Below are positions 9,127 to 18,285 of a DNA stretch of 53,399 nt, in pieces. The position numbers were made by a program, and so were the translations under genes. Location: contig CADDZF010000004.1 of NCBI GenBank assembly GCA_902812445.1, positions 1 to 53,399 on the forward strand, given 5' to 3'. Within the stretch, counting starts at the first letter, position 1, and each line of letters starts with the position of its first letter. The notes below the pieces were generated by a model. That model was not told the origin of the DNA. It worked only from the letters and a program-made list of their open reading frames with translations, and ran no database searches. This DNA comes from Methylococcaceae bacterium (GTDB taxonomy: Bacteria; Pseudomonadota; Gammaproteobacteria; Methylococcales; Methylococcaceae).

Positions 9127-10842
9127 TTATTCAAACACTTCCCTAACCGGCACCACGAAAAAATCCTGATACTTCATCAACAGCATCGTGTACTGCGAGC
9201 GCCTGAACAGGCTGCTGCTCGAGCGCGGATCAAAAACATCGGGAATAAGACGCGCTAAAGGTTGCTGCATATCAATGAGTAGGTCACGAGGCGCCAGTCG
9301 AATCGGCGCTTCGGCCTCAATCAACCGAGCCTTGAGATCAACACCCACTATACGCCTCTTAATATGAGGTCCGGGCGCAATGACCAATTTCTTGACTGTC
9401 TGAATTACTGCCCTGCCGTATTTAGGAGCCTTTAGTACCTGATAGCGGATGCCATGCCGATCCAGCAGCGAAGCGATGAACGCGTGCTCGGCCGTCACTG
9501 CATAGAATCGGGGCAGTTTGATTGGCAAAGAATAGGTTAATCGCGTGCGATTGACAAAGCGGACGGGCTGCAGCCGCTGTGTTTTCTGGTTATACAGTGG
9601 AAGCAGCACGGTCGGATTTTTAGTGTCCGGCAGATAGGCCGACTGCAAGTAAACGGTCTGCCTAGGGCCGTATTGCCAGGCGCGTTTGGCGGCATTAGTG
9701 AGGACGCTGATCTTGGCGCGCCTTTTGATCAATTGCTGTAGGTACGTAGTAAGGCTCAAATACTGCTTTGCGGTACGCTGTTCGATGTTGCGATAGCTCG
9801 GATGTCGGCCTGGCGGATCGAGCCGGTTTTCGATCAAGGTCGCGAATACCCCCTGGTAGGCTGCATAATTGCGCAGGTTGCCGAGGGTGAAGCCACCGTG
9901 AGTTATCGCTTGATGGGCACTGGTAATCTCGCCGACGTAGTGACTCGCAGGCAGCCCCTTCCGGCTTATTGCAGCTATCAGACCGGGCAGAAATTCAGCC
10001 GTGGAGAATGCCTTGAGCTGCCTGTTGACATTCGCCTGGTTCGCCACTTCGATCTGGGTTTCGAAATTGGTCAGATAGCCTTCGGCGCCCAGCGAACTTT
10101 TTTTCCACAGCGCAGATTCATGCAAATCCAACAGCGCATGGGGGGAAGACTCGCGCACGAGCTTAGCCAGACTTTGTGATTCCGGTTGGGATAACAGCAG
10201 GTAGTCGGTGCTGAGATTAACACCATTGGCGTTCGTGCGTATCCGTTTTTCCCAGCCATCCGGGTTGGAATCGGGGACGATGATCAAATTCAGGTATTTC
10301 AAATGACTCGCCAGACGGCCCTGCAGAACCTCATGCGCATAGACGAGAAGTGCACAGGCGCCGGATGCTTCGGGCGGGTGCTGCGAGCCGACCAGGATGG
10401 CAGTCAGCTTGCCGGCCGAGCTCCGGCCTGTCTCGATAAACTCTTTATCGGTGGAAGCGCGTACCGCCAGCATCGGCCTGTCGCCGACAGTGCGGCCGAA
10501 CTCGAAGACTTTCGCCACTGACGAATACTGCGCCAGTTGCCTGAGATAGTCATCGATCTCGGCCGCCGAAGGCAGGCTTTGATATTGGCGGCGTTGCAGC
10601 GGCGTATCAGCATCGGGCAGGCTTGGAATGGCGTGCGTAGGAACCGCGAAGAGACATCCGAGCAAACAGCTTATTAACCGGGCCCTGAAATAGGCCGGGT
10701 TAACCCCGGGGCAGGGAGCCGAAAGCGCGGCGCCAAGCCGCGTGAGCCAAGGCCGGGCGTGTACCGGCCTTGGCGATGGCCGGAAATGCCAGGAGGGGAT
10801 TTTCGGGCCGGAATAATAGTAAAAACCGTGTCGTTGCATCAA
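9127..10842 (-). CDS. M14-family zinc carboxypeptidase, probably exported
   Basis: The zinc ligands of M14 metallocarboxypeptidases are visible: His and Glu in VGSQHPPEASG and the later His in LLDLHES. The substrate-binding block is IIVPDSNPDGWEKRIRTNAN followed by GVNLSTDY. Such enzymes trim C-terminal residues from peptides or cell-wall peptides. The N-terminus from ATG 10842 is unusual: about 50 residues rich in Pro and Arg precede a hydrophobic stretch (LISCLLGCLFAVPTHA) that looks like a signal peptide with an AxA-like cleavage site. Either the start is further in, at a codon I cannot identify, or the leader is long. A C-terminal region of about 200 residues has no motif I recognise. Confidence 0.82.
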   Translation of the reverse strand: MMQRHGFYYYSGPKIPSWHFRPSPRPVHARPWLTRLGAALSAPCPGVNPAYFRARLISCLLGCLFAVPTHAIPSLPDADTPLQRRQYQSLPSAAEIDDYLRQLAQYSSVAKVFEFGRTVGDRPMLAVRASTDKEFIETGRSSAGKLTAILVGSQHPPEASGACALLVYAHEVLQGRLASHLKYLNLIIVPDSNPDGWEKRIRTNANGVNLSTDYLLLSQPESQSLAKLVRESSPHALLDLHESALWKKSSLGAEGYLTNFETQIEVANQANVNRQLKAFSTAEFLPGLIAAISRKGLPASHYVGEITSAHQAITHGGFTLGNLRNYAAYQGVFATLIENRLDPPGRHPSYRNIEQRTAKQYLSLTTYLQQLIKRRAKISVLTNAAKRAWQYGPRQTVYLQSAYLPDTKNPTVLLPLYNQKTQRLQPVRFVNRTRLTYSLPIKLPRFYAVTAEHAFIASLLDRHGIRYQVLKAPKYGRAVIQTVKKLVIAPGPHIKRRIVGVDLKARLIEAEAPIRLAPRDLLIDMQQPLARLIPDVFDPRSSSSLFRRSQYTMLLMKYQDFFVVPVREVFE

Positions 10843-11411
10843 GTAAGGGAGTCGCTGGCGCTGAGCTTTGCACTGGCTGAACGATACCTGCTAGATACCT
10901 GCTAGGCGGAATACCGTGATCCAGCGCCGGCATGCTCGGCACCCGAGCAAAAACGGCCGTGGAAACGACAGGCTTGCTGCCGCCTGAAAGCTTCTTGGCA
11001 CCTTATCGCTGCTCGATGTAGAGAGGCCCTCGTCAGAGCGAACACGCTACGAACGGCATTTCATAGCAAAGTCGTTGCGCTCGCTATCGCACCCCGGCTC
11101 CTTGTATCTCGAAAAGGGTATACGCGTAAAGTAGCGGAGCTGTTAAGCCACGCCAGCTCTCCAACGATCTCGCGGCGAGGCAGGCGGAAAAGTTATCGGA
11201 TACTAGAGGCGGGAGAGAATCAAAAGTCAGATAAAACCAAAAAGCGGCGCAGGTATTTCGATGTTAACGTTTATCGTGCGAAGAGACAGTTAGAGTATCC
11301 GAATTTCGATTGCCGAATAACCGGTAGAAGAGCGCGAGATAAATGAATCTTCATAGTTGCAAGGCGCATCGTCCAAACAATCTTTGGAGCAACGTCAATA
11401 CGCAATAACCA
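10843..11411. other. Intergenic stretch without a supported gene
   Basis: These 569 bases separate the M14 peptidase from the GH1-like gene. I see a short direct repeat of GATACCTGCTA near 10882-10906 and no convincing promoter, RNA or transposase motif. A basic open frame on the plus strand between about 11100 and 11346 (with AELLSHASSPTISRRGRR) lacks a start with a ribosome-binding site and resembles no family I know. Confidence 0.4.
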
Positions 11412-12617
11412 TTAATAATGCAAGCCATAGCGCTCTTCTGCAAGAACATCTTCCCATTGCCTGATGAGCTTTTTGTAAGCTGCACCGACCGGTGTCATTT
11501 TGCGATCAAGATCGAATAAGCCTAGTTCGTTCACGCGGCCTGCCTCTTCGCATAAGGCGGAATCCCAGTCCACTTGGTGCAACAAACTGTACCAGGTAAA
11601 ACCGAAAATCGGAATGCCGTCCTGTTTAAGTCGATGCACATTCGCCCACTCCTTATAAAACCAGCCAACTGAGTCGGGCATTCTCATATTGGTTTCTGTA
11701 TGCATAATCGGCAATTTATAACGGCTATAATATTGATGCGTAATAACGTAGTATCCAAAAACTTCTCCTGACGGTTCAGTGCTTCCATCGGGATGTACGA
11801 GATGCTCATTGGTAACATAGTAATCGTTACCCATAATGCAACGTGCTATAACCTGGTGCTCTTCAAACCAATGGTATTCTTTGTGCGTCATGCCGTTATC
11901 CAAAAGGTACTCATACATTCTTACGTTCAAGGGATAACCGTAAACGAGATCGAGCGATAAGAACCTTTTTTCATTGTAAAAATTGGCGATATGTTGCGCC
12001 TCTGGCTTTACCGGATGGAAATATTCCGACGATTCGCTTTGAATGAAAACCGCTTGGGGTTGCACGTCAAGAATCGCATGCATGGCTAAAACATTCGCTT
12101 GGCAGAGATGTTTAATAGCTGTTACAAAAGCTTTATCGGTCGTAAGCCTTTCGTTCCACCAACCATACTGGGCCGAGAACGTCGCGGCGATGAATATCTC
12201 ATTAACGGGGGTATAGTATTTAAGATAAGGGAAGCGTTCTGCAAAAGCTTTTGCGTACTCGGCAAAATGACGAGGAAAATCGGGGTTTTGAAAATTACCA
12301 ATCCAGTCAGGCACTCCGAAGTGACAAAGATCAACAATGGGCGTGATACCCGACTGCTTCAGCGCATTGAACGTCTGATCGGTGAACGTCCAATCGTATT
12401 TACCCGGAGCCAGATGGGTTTTGTAATAAGGCGGTCCATATCTTAAATAAGAAATATTTAGTTCTTTGACCAGTTCAAGATCCGTTTGCCAATTCTCATA
12501 ATGTTTCGTTTTTTCCATTTCATCAACGCGCTTTATCGCGCCGTCAGGCAATACGATTGTCGGATAACTGTTTTCAATTCCCGTCGCAAACATGAACCTG
12601 TGCGTGAACATGCCCAT
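11412..12617 (-). CDS. GH1-like (clan GH-A) glycoside hydrolase
   Basis: The 401-residue protein reads as a TIM-barrel beta-glycosidase related to family 1. The acid/base Glu is in KYYTPVNEIF (about residue 140, like the T-x-N-E-P of GH1), and a candidate nucleophile is the Glu in PIMHTETNMR (about residue 311). There is no signal peptide, so it should act in the cytoplasm. Families of this type are often annotated only as family-1-like; the substrate is unknown. It starts with ATG GGC ATG 8 bases after the stop of the SDR gene, so the two form a unit. Both genes are AT-richer than the flanking genes, which suggests joint acquisition. Confidence 0.8.
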   Translation of the reverse strand: MGMFTHRFMFATGIENSYPTIVLPDGAIKRVDEMEKTKHYENWQTDLELVKELNISYLRYGPPYYKTHLAPGKYDWTFTDQTFNALKQSGITPIVDLCHFGVPDWIGNFQNPDFPRHFAEYAKAFAERFPYLKYYTPVNEIFIAATFSAQYGWWNERLTTDKAFVTAIKHLCQANVLAMHAILDVQPQAVFIQSESSEYFHPVKPEAQHIANFYNEKRFLSLDLVYGYPLNVRMYEYLLDNGMTHKEYHWFEEHQVIARCIMGNDYYVTNEHLVHPDGSTEPSGEVFGYYVITHQYYSRYKLPIMHTETNMRMPDSVGWFYKEWANVHRLKQDGIPIFGFTWYSLLHQVDWDSALCEEAGRVNELGLFDLDRKMTPVGAAYKKLIRQWEDVLAEERYGLHY

Positions 12618-12625
12618 ACTTTTCG

Positions 12626-13354
12626 TTATAAGATATCGAGCCTTCCACCATCAACCACAAGTGTGGTTCCATTTATATAGCTGGCTTCATCCGATGCAAG
12701 AAAGCAAATAGCCGCAGCCACTTCTTCAGGTTTACCGACATCGCCTTTTATCTTTTCTTTGCCATCTTTAACGTTGGGATTATTCCACAGCATTGGCGTA
12801 TCCACTGCCCCGGGAGCGACACAATTTATTCTTACCTGGCTATGCGAATATTCAAGACTTACGCCTCGCGCAAAAGCTTCCATGGCTCCTTTACTACTAG
12901 CATAAGGGATTACGTTCGCGGTGCTTTCGTGGGCATGAACCGAACTGATATTCACGATAGCGCCCTTCTTCATATGCGGTATGCAATATTTTGCAAAAAG
13001 AAACACCGAACGAAGATTTACCGCCATGACGTGGTCCCATTCTGCAGCAGTAAGATCGATGATCTTTTTAAACGTCATCATTGCCGCGTTATTCACAAGA
13101 ACGTCCACTTTTCCCCAATGATGCAAAGCAAGATCCACAGAAGCTTTTATTTCCTCCTCTTTTCCTACATCGGCTTGACTAAATAATCCGATGCCATTTG
13201 CTTTTACAATCTCATCGACGGTTTTTTGCCCTTTTTCAGGATCACGATCAATTACTATAACGAGACCGCCTTCTGATGCCATCTGCATTGCAGTAGTCTT
13301 ACCAATACCCGACGCCGCGCCCGTAACCAGGCAAACTTTTTTATCGAAGCGCAT
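12626..13354 (-). CDS. SDR-family NAD(P)-dependent oxidoreductase
   Basis: A classical short-chain dehydrogenase of 242 residues. The cofactor motif is VTGAASGIG near the N-terminus; NNAA follows at about residue 90; the catalytic Ser is in NISSVHAHE and the Tyr/Lys pair in YASSKGA. The C-terminal FLASDEASYINGTTLVVDGG is typical of glucose 1-dehydrogenase-like and 3-oxoacyl-ACP-reductase-like members. The partnership with a cytoplasmic GH1-like hydrolase immediately downstream suggests oxidation of a sugar or a sugar-derived alcohol. That substrate is an inference, not seen in the sequence. Confidence 0.9.
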   Translation of the reverse strand: MRFDKKVCLVTGAASGIGKTTAMQMASEGGLVIVIDRDPEKGQKTVDEIVKANGIGLFSQADVGKEEEIKASVDLALHHWGKVDVLVNNAAMMTFKKIIDLTAAEWDHVMAVNLRSVFLFAKYCIPHMKKGAIVNISSVHAHESTANVIPYASSKGAMEAFARGVSLEYSHSQVRINCVAPGAVDTPMLWNNPNVKDGKEKIKGDVGKPEEVAAAICFLASDEASYINGTTLVVDGGRLDIL

Positions 13355-13567
13355 ATATATGTTCTTAACGTTATTCCTGTCGGGCCCTTGCCTTCACAAT
13401 CAAGCTTCTACGATCCGTTTTTCTTCAATCTTTATTGGTAATAAGGAATATTACCGCGCGGACAACTCAGCTAGCTGATAGTGTGCTTGAAAACGCCTTC
13501 GATGATGAAGCGCAAGGCGGAAAATCTGGAACTCGACGCATTACTCGATCAATAATAAAAGCAAATT

Positions 13568-14929
13568 TCATCCATTGATCAAGTAGTGAGTCAGTATGCT
13601 GGCAGCATAGCCGGCAATTACCGCCGGTGTCCATCTCAGATGACTGAAAAAGGTGTACATGCCACGTGATGTTCCCATCAAGGCGACACCTGCCGCCGAG
13701 CCGACCGAAAGCAAGGAGCCTCCCACGCCCGCCGTGAGCGTCACCAACATCCACTGATAGACATCCATGTCGGGATTCATCTGCAGCACGGCAAACATAA
13801 CTGGAATGTTGTCGATAATCGCCGACAGCAGGCCAATCAGGACATTGGCGCTGGTAGCGCCGAGGCCGTCGTACATGGCGTGGGATGCGAGCTGCAGATA
13901 GCCGATGTAGCCTAATCCGCCCACCGCGAACACGACGCCGAAGAAGAATAATAGAGTATCCCACTCGGCATCGCGTACGTTCTGAAAAATATCGAACTTA
14001 TCGTCGCCGATGTTGAAGACGATCTTCAAGCGATAACCGTAGAACATAAGGATTGATAAGCCTACCATCATTCCCAGAAACGGCGGCAGGTGCAAAAATT
14101 GCTTGAAACTGACGGCTGTGACAATGGTCAATGCAAACAACGCGCAGATTACCCAAGCGCCTGATTTCAGCTCCACGCTTTCGTTCTCTGCACTCATGTC
14201 GGGTGCATCTTTGGGGATAGCAAAATGCATGATCCCTGCCGGCACGAGGAAATTAACGACCGAGGGAACGAACAACATGAAAAAATCAAAAAACTCCGCT
14301 TTTCCATCTTGCCAGACCATTAGCGTCGTAATGTCTCCAAACGGGCTGAAAGCGCCACCAGCATTGGCCGCGATAACTAGGTTGATGAACCCTAAGCTGA
14401 CGAATCGCGGACTGTTTGCCCCCACTGCCATCACCACTGCGCCGACCAGCAGGGCTGAAGTCAAATTATCCGCGACCGATGACAGGAAAAAAGTGATGGT
14501 GCCGGTAATCCAGAATAGTTTTCGATAACCAAATCGCCTGCTCACCAACCAGGCGCGCAAAGATTCGAACACATTTCGCTCCGCCATGGCATTGATATAG
14601 GTCATCGCCACCAGCAGAAACAGCATCAACTCGGCATATTCTTTCAAATCGTGCTCGAACGCTTCGCGAACCTGCTCTGCCGGGACATTGCTCGTGCTGG
14701 CCAGATAAGCAACGTGTGCCCAGATAATGCCCGCTGCCAATATGACCGGCTTGGACTTTCTAAGATGGGTAAACTCCTCCGTCATGACGAACGCGTAGGC
14801 GATGATGAAAATGAGCACGCAATAGATGCCTCGCTGCGTGCCGGTGAGTCCTAGCACATCAGATTCGGCAGCGAGAGCTATTTCGGGCAACACCGCAAGT
14901 AGCGAAAAAGTGGACAATGCGCGCAACAA
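13568..14929 (-). CDS. nhaD: NhaD-type sodium:proton antiporter
   Basis: The 453-residue protein is a polytopic inner-membrane antiporter of the NhaD branch of the ion-transporter superfamily, which expels Na+ (or Li+) for protons. It has an N-terminal hydrophobic leader ending in ALAAES, then about a dozen membrane segments. Visible conserved stretches include SSVADNLTSALLVGAVVMAV and ANAGGAFSPFGDITTLMVW, and near the end SAIIDNIPVMFAVLQM, where polar residues inside membrane helices are expected to bind the ion. The start is the first of two TTG codons at 14929; an AGAGGGG ribosome-binding site lies about 8 bases upstream, which decides the call. Two palindromic repeats lie about 30-70 bases before the start. 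Confidence 0.92.
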   Translation of the reverse strand: MLRALSTFSLLAVLPEIALAAESDVLGLTGTQRGIYCVLIFIIAYAFVMTEEFTHLRKSKPVILAAGIIWAHVAYLASTSNVPAEQVREAFEHDLKEYAELMLFLLVAMTYINAMAERNVFESLRAWLVSRRFGYRKLFWITGTITFFLSSVADNLTSALLVGAVVMAVGANSPRFVSLGFINLVIAANAGGAFSPFGDITTLMVWQDGKAEFFDFFMLFVPSVVNFLVPAGIMHFAIPKDAPDMSAENESVELKSGAWVICALFALTIVTAVSFKQFLHLPPFLGMMVGLSILMFYGYRLKIVFNIGDDKFDIFQNVRDAEWDTLLFFFGVVFAVGGLGYIGYLQLASHAMYDGLGATSANVLIGLLSAIIDNIPVMFAVLQMNPDMDVYQWMLVTLTAGVGGSLLSVGSAAGVALMGTSRGMYTFFSHLRWTPAVIAGYAASILTHYLING

Positions 14930-14959
14930 AGTTAAGCCCCTCTTGTTATTTTGATCAAA

Positions 14960-14998
14960 ACACGTGGCGTGTCTTTTTGGTTAAAACGCACGGCGTGC
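14960..14998 (-). promoter_or_regulatory. Pair of palindromic repeats upstream of nhaD
   Basis: On the plus strand ACACGTGGCGTGT (14960-14972) and GCACGGCGTGC (14988-14998) are two near-perfect palindromes with arms ACACG/CGTGT and GCACG/CGTGC. Each is preceded by AAAA. Their centres are about 27 bases apart. They lie 31-69 bases upstream of the nhaD start. They could be operator half-pairs for a regulator or small hairpins in the leader; I do not recognise the motif. Confidence 0.4.
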
Positions 14999-14999
14999 A

Positions 15000-15730
15000 G
15001 TAGCTCTTCAGGCTAGCCTACATCTGTTCAGAAGCAGCCCGGTTATTATAGTTAAGATCGGCTGAATAGCAGAAGAACTAAAACGCAGCCAGATCAGCCT
15101 CGATTTGCTTCTATCTGGTGCGTAAATCACCCTTCACCGCACAGGAAAGCTTAAGCCGAACGGGGCTTTCCAATACGCGTCGGCACGGAAATATGGCTTC
15201 GGACGATGGACATGAAGAATCGCGTCGTAGCCGAACGGGGCATCCTCGTAGGTGTGGGGAGGGAATGATCCGGACAGCGTCTTCTCGAGGAAGGTCGTCG
15301 GTGTCATCAATCGCTGCCGAGAGGAGCCAATGCGTACCGAGCGACGGGATAACGGTTGATGCGGCACCAGGTGATGGAAGAGGATCGGGTCACTTGACAC
15401 CCAACTGGCTGACGCGGGGGTCGGCACAAACGAAAGAGGGAAGTCACCATTTAGCCAGAAAAGGCGGCCGAGTATCCTCGCGGACCATTCCAATCAAGTG
15501 CGCCGTGTCCTGTCGGCGCAAGGAAATCGTTTTCACTGCCGGCGGTGTCCCAGGCAATGAGACACACGCCGCAGCGATCATGCGGAGCGGATGCGCCGCC
15601 AGCCGGAGCATCGGCTGATTGTCCATGCGACAACAGCGGCCGGCATGCTTGTCCATCGGTTTGGGTTACTTGCCAAGGGAAAATATTCAGTGCATCGCCC
15701 CCAACGGTGCCGAGCGTTCCCTTGAATCCT
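15000..15730. other. Intergenic region between nhaD and ctpA, no supported gene
   Basis: About 730 bases lie between the nhaD leader and the end of ctpA. Both strands have open frames of 60-166 codons, but none has a ribosome-binding site, a convincing start or any family motif, and codon use looks random. The region may hold the remains of a gene or repeat element. I see no tRNA, no transposase block and no strong terminator. Confidence 0.35.
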
Positions 15731-17041
15731 TTACCGTTTAACCTGCCTCTGAATATTAATTCCCTTTAACAGGTTGAGTGCTTCGTTCAATGGAAAGTCC
15801 TGCAGCGCTAAGGCCTGTTCGGCGCTTTCCTCACCCCGGATGTCGTTCTTTTTCGGCGGCGTCGCTTGATTGCTCAAGTGATTGGTAAGATCGGCCTCCT
15901 TGATGGGAGTAAAGTCCCCTTGGGCCATTGCTTCAAGCTTGACCTTGGATATCGGGATGTCCGGTGTGATCCCCTCTGCCTGGATGGATCGACCCGAAGG
16001 CGTGTAGTAACGCGCCGTGGTCAGTTTGACGGCACCGCCGTTGCTGGTGGGTAGGATGGTTTGTACCGAGCCTTTTCCAAAGGTTTTTTCGCCCATAATG
16101 ATGGCCCGCTTCTGATCCTGCAATGCGCCGGCCACGATTTCAGAAGCGGAGGCCGAGCCTGCATTGATCAAGACGACAATCGGCGCTCCTTTCAGCATGT
16201 CGTTGGGGGTTGCGTTGAATTTCATTTTGGCGTCTTCGATACGACCGTCGGTATAGACGATCAGGCCACCATCCAGAAATACATCACTGACAGAAACCGC
16301 TGCGTTTAGCACACCGCCCGGATTATTGCGTAAATCGAGCACCAATCCTTTTAGATCGCCTTTCTTTTTTAACTCGCCGAGCGCGTCCATAACGTTGTCA
16401 CCCGTCTTCGATTGAAAGCTGGTAATTCTGATATAGCCATAACCATCTTCCAGCAACCGGCTTTTTACGCTTTTGATCTTGATGACATCGCGGATTAACT
16501 TGATCTTAATCGGCTGCTCGATGCCTTCCCGAACAACAGTGAGTACAATTTCGCTGCCGGGTTCGCCGCGCATCAATTTCACCGCGTCGCCCAGAGCCAT
16601 ACCTTTTACCGGTTTATCGTCCAAGCGGATAATCAAGTCGCCCGCCTTGATACCGGACCGCTGGGCAGGCGTATCGTCGATCGGGGAAATAACCTTGATA
16701 AATCCGTTCTCCATACCGACTTCAATCCCCAAACCACCGAATTGGCCCGTCGTGCCGACCTTTAGCTCGTTATACTGTTCTTCGTCCAAATAAGCGGAAT
16801 GAGGATCGAGCCCCGACAGCATACCGCGAATTGCATCTTCCAAAAGCTTAATATCCGGGACAGGTTCCACGTAGTCCTGCTTGATGCGCCCGAAAACTTC
16901 CGAAAACGTTCTCAGCCCTTCAAAAGGAATCGAATTGACGGCTTCCGCATCTCGCTCAGCAAACACGTTGGTCGCCGTACTGACAAAAAAGCCTAATACC
17001 GCTCCAAGAACGAGTATGAGAAGGTGTTTGCGATTTAACAT
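15731..17041 (-). CDS. ctpA: S41-family carboxyl-terminal processing protease (CtpA)
   Basis: A periplasmic or membrane-anchored serine protease of 436 residues that cleaves proteins near their C-termini, typically cell-wall hydrolases or lipoproteins in related bacteria. Residues 5-28 form a signal/anchor (LLILVLGAVLGFFVSTATNV). A PDZ domain follows (GGLGIEVGMENG, about 95-175). The S41 catalytic core holds the nucleophile Ser in INAGSASASEIV and the general-base Lys in EKTFGKGSVQT. In many gammaproteobacteria this gene follows gpmI and an envC-like gene; here it follows only the decayed gpmI remnant. Confidence 0.94.
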   Translation of the reverse strand: MLNRKHLLILVLGAVLGFFVSTATNVFAERDAEAVNSIPFEGLRTFSEVFGRIKQDYVEPVPDIKLLEDAIRGMLSGLDPHSAYLDEEQYNELKVGTTGQFGGLGIEVGMENGFIKVISPIDDTPAQRSGIKAGDLIIRLDDKPVKGMALGDAVKLMRGEPGSEIVLTVVREGIEQPIKIKLIRDVIKIKSVKSRLLEDGYGYIRITSFQSKTGDNVMDALGELKKKGDLKGLVLDLRNNPGGVLNAAVSVSDVFLDGGLIVYTDGRIEDAKMKFNATPNDMLKGAPIVVLINAGSASASEIVAGALQDQKRAIIMGEKTFGKGSVQTILPTSNGGAVKLTTARYYTPSGRSIQAEGITPDIPISKVKLEAMAQGDFTPIKEADLTNHLSNQATPPKKNDIRGEESAEQALALQDFPLNEALNLLKGINIQRQVKR

Positions 17042-17238
17042 AAAGTCCCGTACCTATGATAACAATTCGTATTGACACCGCCAGGCGAGTGAGTCTCTGT
17101 CCATGGACGTGAACTTCACTAGCCGGGTCTTTGCTGGTCTTTTGTGATGACTACGCCGCAAAACCGGCGCCTACTAATGATCGCTATGTGAAAACAGCAT
17201 TCAAAGTAAGGGGAAATCTCGCCAACGTCGTCAAGGCC

Positions 17239-17797
17239 TTAGAAATCGACCAAGAGCGTACTATTGTACACGATACGCGAAATCCGATCTTCAAGTGTCA
17301 GCAACAACGACGCCAGCAACGATCGGCCGGTCATTTCTGCAGGTTTGCTGAGGCCCGTGCTGTTCAACAACATAGGCGCTATAGCTGCCAAACTACCGGC
17401 GTCGGCAAGGCGCTCGGCGTGTCTTCGATAGACTAGAGGAACGGAATTCACCGTATGCGCGGGTTGGCTTCGCCGGTTACAGGATCGACCATTTGCTCCA
17501 CGTCGCCTTGCTCAGCACTAAGCAGCGCCTCACCGCCGACCGTCTTCAGGGCATCCACGATCCTTCCCGGCATTGATCGATAACTTCTACCGCCTTGATG
17601 GCCGCCTGAAGGTTGTCCGTATGATCCACCCTATCACAATTAGCGTCATTACCAATGATCGCAGCGAATCCTCCGCTTGTCATCGCGCCGACTAATTGAT
17701 CTGTCACTTGCCGTGTGCTCATCGCCGGCTCGAGATCATACGTTTTTACTCTGATCGATTCTTTCACGCTCTTAGCATGTGGCCATAACGATGTCAA
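17239..17797 (-). pseudogene. gpmI: Decayed 2,3-BPG-independent phosphoglycerate mutase (gpmI), C-terminal part
   Basis: Three minus-strand frames in order give the C-terminal third of GpmI. Frame one (17546-17797) has RVKTYDLEPAMSTRQVTDQL and then [20 protein letters not shown], matching the family NYANPDMVGHTG block. Frame two (about 17448-17578) has [20 protein letters not shown], where the family has ADHGN. Frame three (17239-17451) has VPLVYRRHAERLADAGSL and SKPAEMTGRSLL, matching the family end. The metal-binding Asp-His of ADHGN is replaced by Glu-Gln and the His-rich AHTxHTT block is lost at a frameshift. The N-terminal two thirds are absent. It is therefore a dead gene, sitting where gpmI is expected between ctpA and the rhodanese gene. 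Confidence 0.85.
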
Positions 17798-18285
17798 ACC
17801 GGAGTTTGAGTAAGCGCAATGGCGTTGTTCTGTTTTGTATCGCTACAACCGAAACCGCCCAAAATAGGGAGTCCTATGGGTTTAGAAGAATTCGACTTCA
17901 AAGTATAATTTCCTTATTCATGTGGCCTCAGGCAAAAAGCTACCTGGACTGCAGTGACCGGGCAAAGACTTATCCGGATATTTTAAAGGCTTTTGATCCT
18001 CGCGGATCAGTTCGGCTGATCGCTTCACTGTTGCAATGGAATTTACTGTATACCGCCCGAATCGTCGCTAGACTACTTAAGCCGCTGAATTCGTTCGAAT
18101 ATCACCATGCCGCATCGGAGCGCTAAAGTAATGGCTCAACATTCCGGGCGTCGATATTGGGCTCATCGCAAAGTTATGAGCTCGTTTGAAATCATCAGGC
18201 GGTTTTCTGCCATGAACCCGCTCGGACAATTGCAAAACCAGAATTGCCTTTCCACTTCTCATCGGCTTATTTTTAAGGTCTCTGA
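17798..18285. other. Intergenic region between gpmI remnant and rhodanese gene
   Basis: An intact gpmI would place its N-terminal two thirds and its promoter here on the minus strand, but I find none of the expected motifs (for example the DGWG opening). Plus-strand open frames of 63-115 codons have no recognisable domain. The stretch probably holds eroded sequence and the promoter of the rhodanese gene, which I cannot place exactly. Confidence 0.4.

Noticed and set aside
15118-15618. A 166-codon plus-strand frame and a 119-codon minus-strand frame between nhaD and ctpA
   Set aside because: Neither has a start signal, a domain or sensible composition; I cannot choose either as a gene.
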